Positions 5,806-6,053 of a stretch of DNA of 6,053 nt are shown here, in pieces; position 1 is the stretch's first letter; each line of letters begins with the position of its first letter. Source of the stretch: Dehalococcoidales bacterium (GTDB lineage: Bacteria; Chloroflexota; Dehalococcoidia; E44-bin15); assembly GCA_030615555.1 (NCBI GenBank), contig JAUWZB010000053.1, positions 1-6,053 of the forward strand, given 5' to 3'. Under the pieces are notes generated by a model. The model was given only the letters and a program-made list of their open reading frames with translations. It did not search any database and had not been told where the DNA came from. A program made the translations under genes and the position numbers.

Positions 5806-6053
5806 GCCCTTGCTCTCACCCTCTCCAGGTGCACCATCAGGATCGCCACATCGGCGGGGGTAACGCCATCGATGCGGGATGCTTGCCCCAGCGTCGCTGG
5901 CTGAAGCCTCTTCAGCTTCTGACGCGCCTCATAGCGCAAACCGGAAATAGAATCGTAGTCAAACCTCATGAGGATGTGCCTCGCCTCCAGCCTCGACATG
6001 CGCGCCACCTCACCCCTTTGCTTCTCAATATAGCCCTCGTATTTCGCCTCGAT
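5802..6053 (-). CDS. mnmG: tRNA uridine-5-carboxymethylaminomethyl modification enzyme MnmG, C-terminal part
   Basis: The gene runs off the right edge, so only the last 83 residues and the stop are here. They read IEAKYEGYIEKQRGEVARM, then FDYDSISGLRYEARQKL and TLGQASRIDGVTPADVAIL, which is the conserved C-terminal helical domain of MnmG (GidA). MnmG is the FAD enzyme that works with the GTPase MnmE to modify U34 of tRNAs reading two-codon boxes. The C-terminal domain mediates contact with MnmE and tRNA. The reading frame stays open to base 6053, so the ATG at 6008 is an internal methionine rather than a start. The stop TGA overlaps the start of the amidohydrolase by ATGA (5805-5802), so that gene is probably translated by coupling with mnmG. 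Confidence 0.96.
   Translation of the reverse strand: MEAKYEGYIEKQRGEVARMSRLEARHILMRFDYDSISGLRYEARQKLKRLQPATLGQASRIDGVTPADVAILMVHLERVRARA

Overview
The window is ordinary-looking bacterial chromosome with moderate GC and tightly packed genes. The best guess at source is a Chloroflexota member, possibly Dehalococcoidia-like. That rests on an ECF sigma factor paired with a DUF5667-type membrane protein, a DUF1461 (TIGR01906) membrane protein, a YtcJ-type amidohydrolase of a Chloroflexota/Firmicutes-like subtype, a tRNA without encoded CCA, and frequent GTG/TTG starts. This assignment is inference from gene content, not a database result.

Layout. Left (1-2163): a tRNA-Pro(CGG) with its own promoter, then an AT-rich leader and a two-gene plus-strand cassette, an ECF sigma factor overlapped by one base with a single-pass membrane protein that is probably its regulator. 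A diverged 58-bp direct repeat (145-202 and 2105-2162) brackets the cassette. The right copy is the 3' end of a small membrane-protein gene; the left copy is a broken remnant of the same sequence beside the tRNA. Middle (2110-3948): on the minus strand lie the small membrane protein and mazG, a house-cleaning NTP pyrophosphohydrolase. mazG diverges from a plus-strand DUF1461 membrane protein across a compact region where two opposed promoters share overlapping -35 hexamers next to a 14-bp palindrome. Right (3945-6053): a minus-strand series runs mnmG (3' end only) -> amidohydrolase -> fmdB-type zinc ribbon. The first two overlap by ATGA, and fmdB has a candidate promoter of its own. fmdB and the DUF1461 gene converge and share a TTAA at their stops.

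How the genes work together. The sigma factor and the membrane protein form one regulatory unit: the upstream TGTAAC-N16-CGTT pattern suggests autoregulation, and the membrane protein could pass an envelope signal to the sigma factor. MazG (nucleotide sanitation), MnmG (wobble-uridine modification) and tRNA-Pro are housekeeping functions. The amidohydrolase substrate and the FmdB role cannot be deduced here.

No CRISPR array, transposase, phage gene or recognisable defence system is present. The most unusual signals are the transition-only flanking repeat, the aromatic heptad tail of the DUF5667 protein, an identical 18-bp in-frame insert found twice in the amidohydrolase, and several promoters placed almost on top of the start of the gene.
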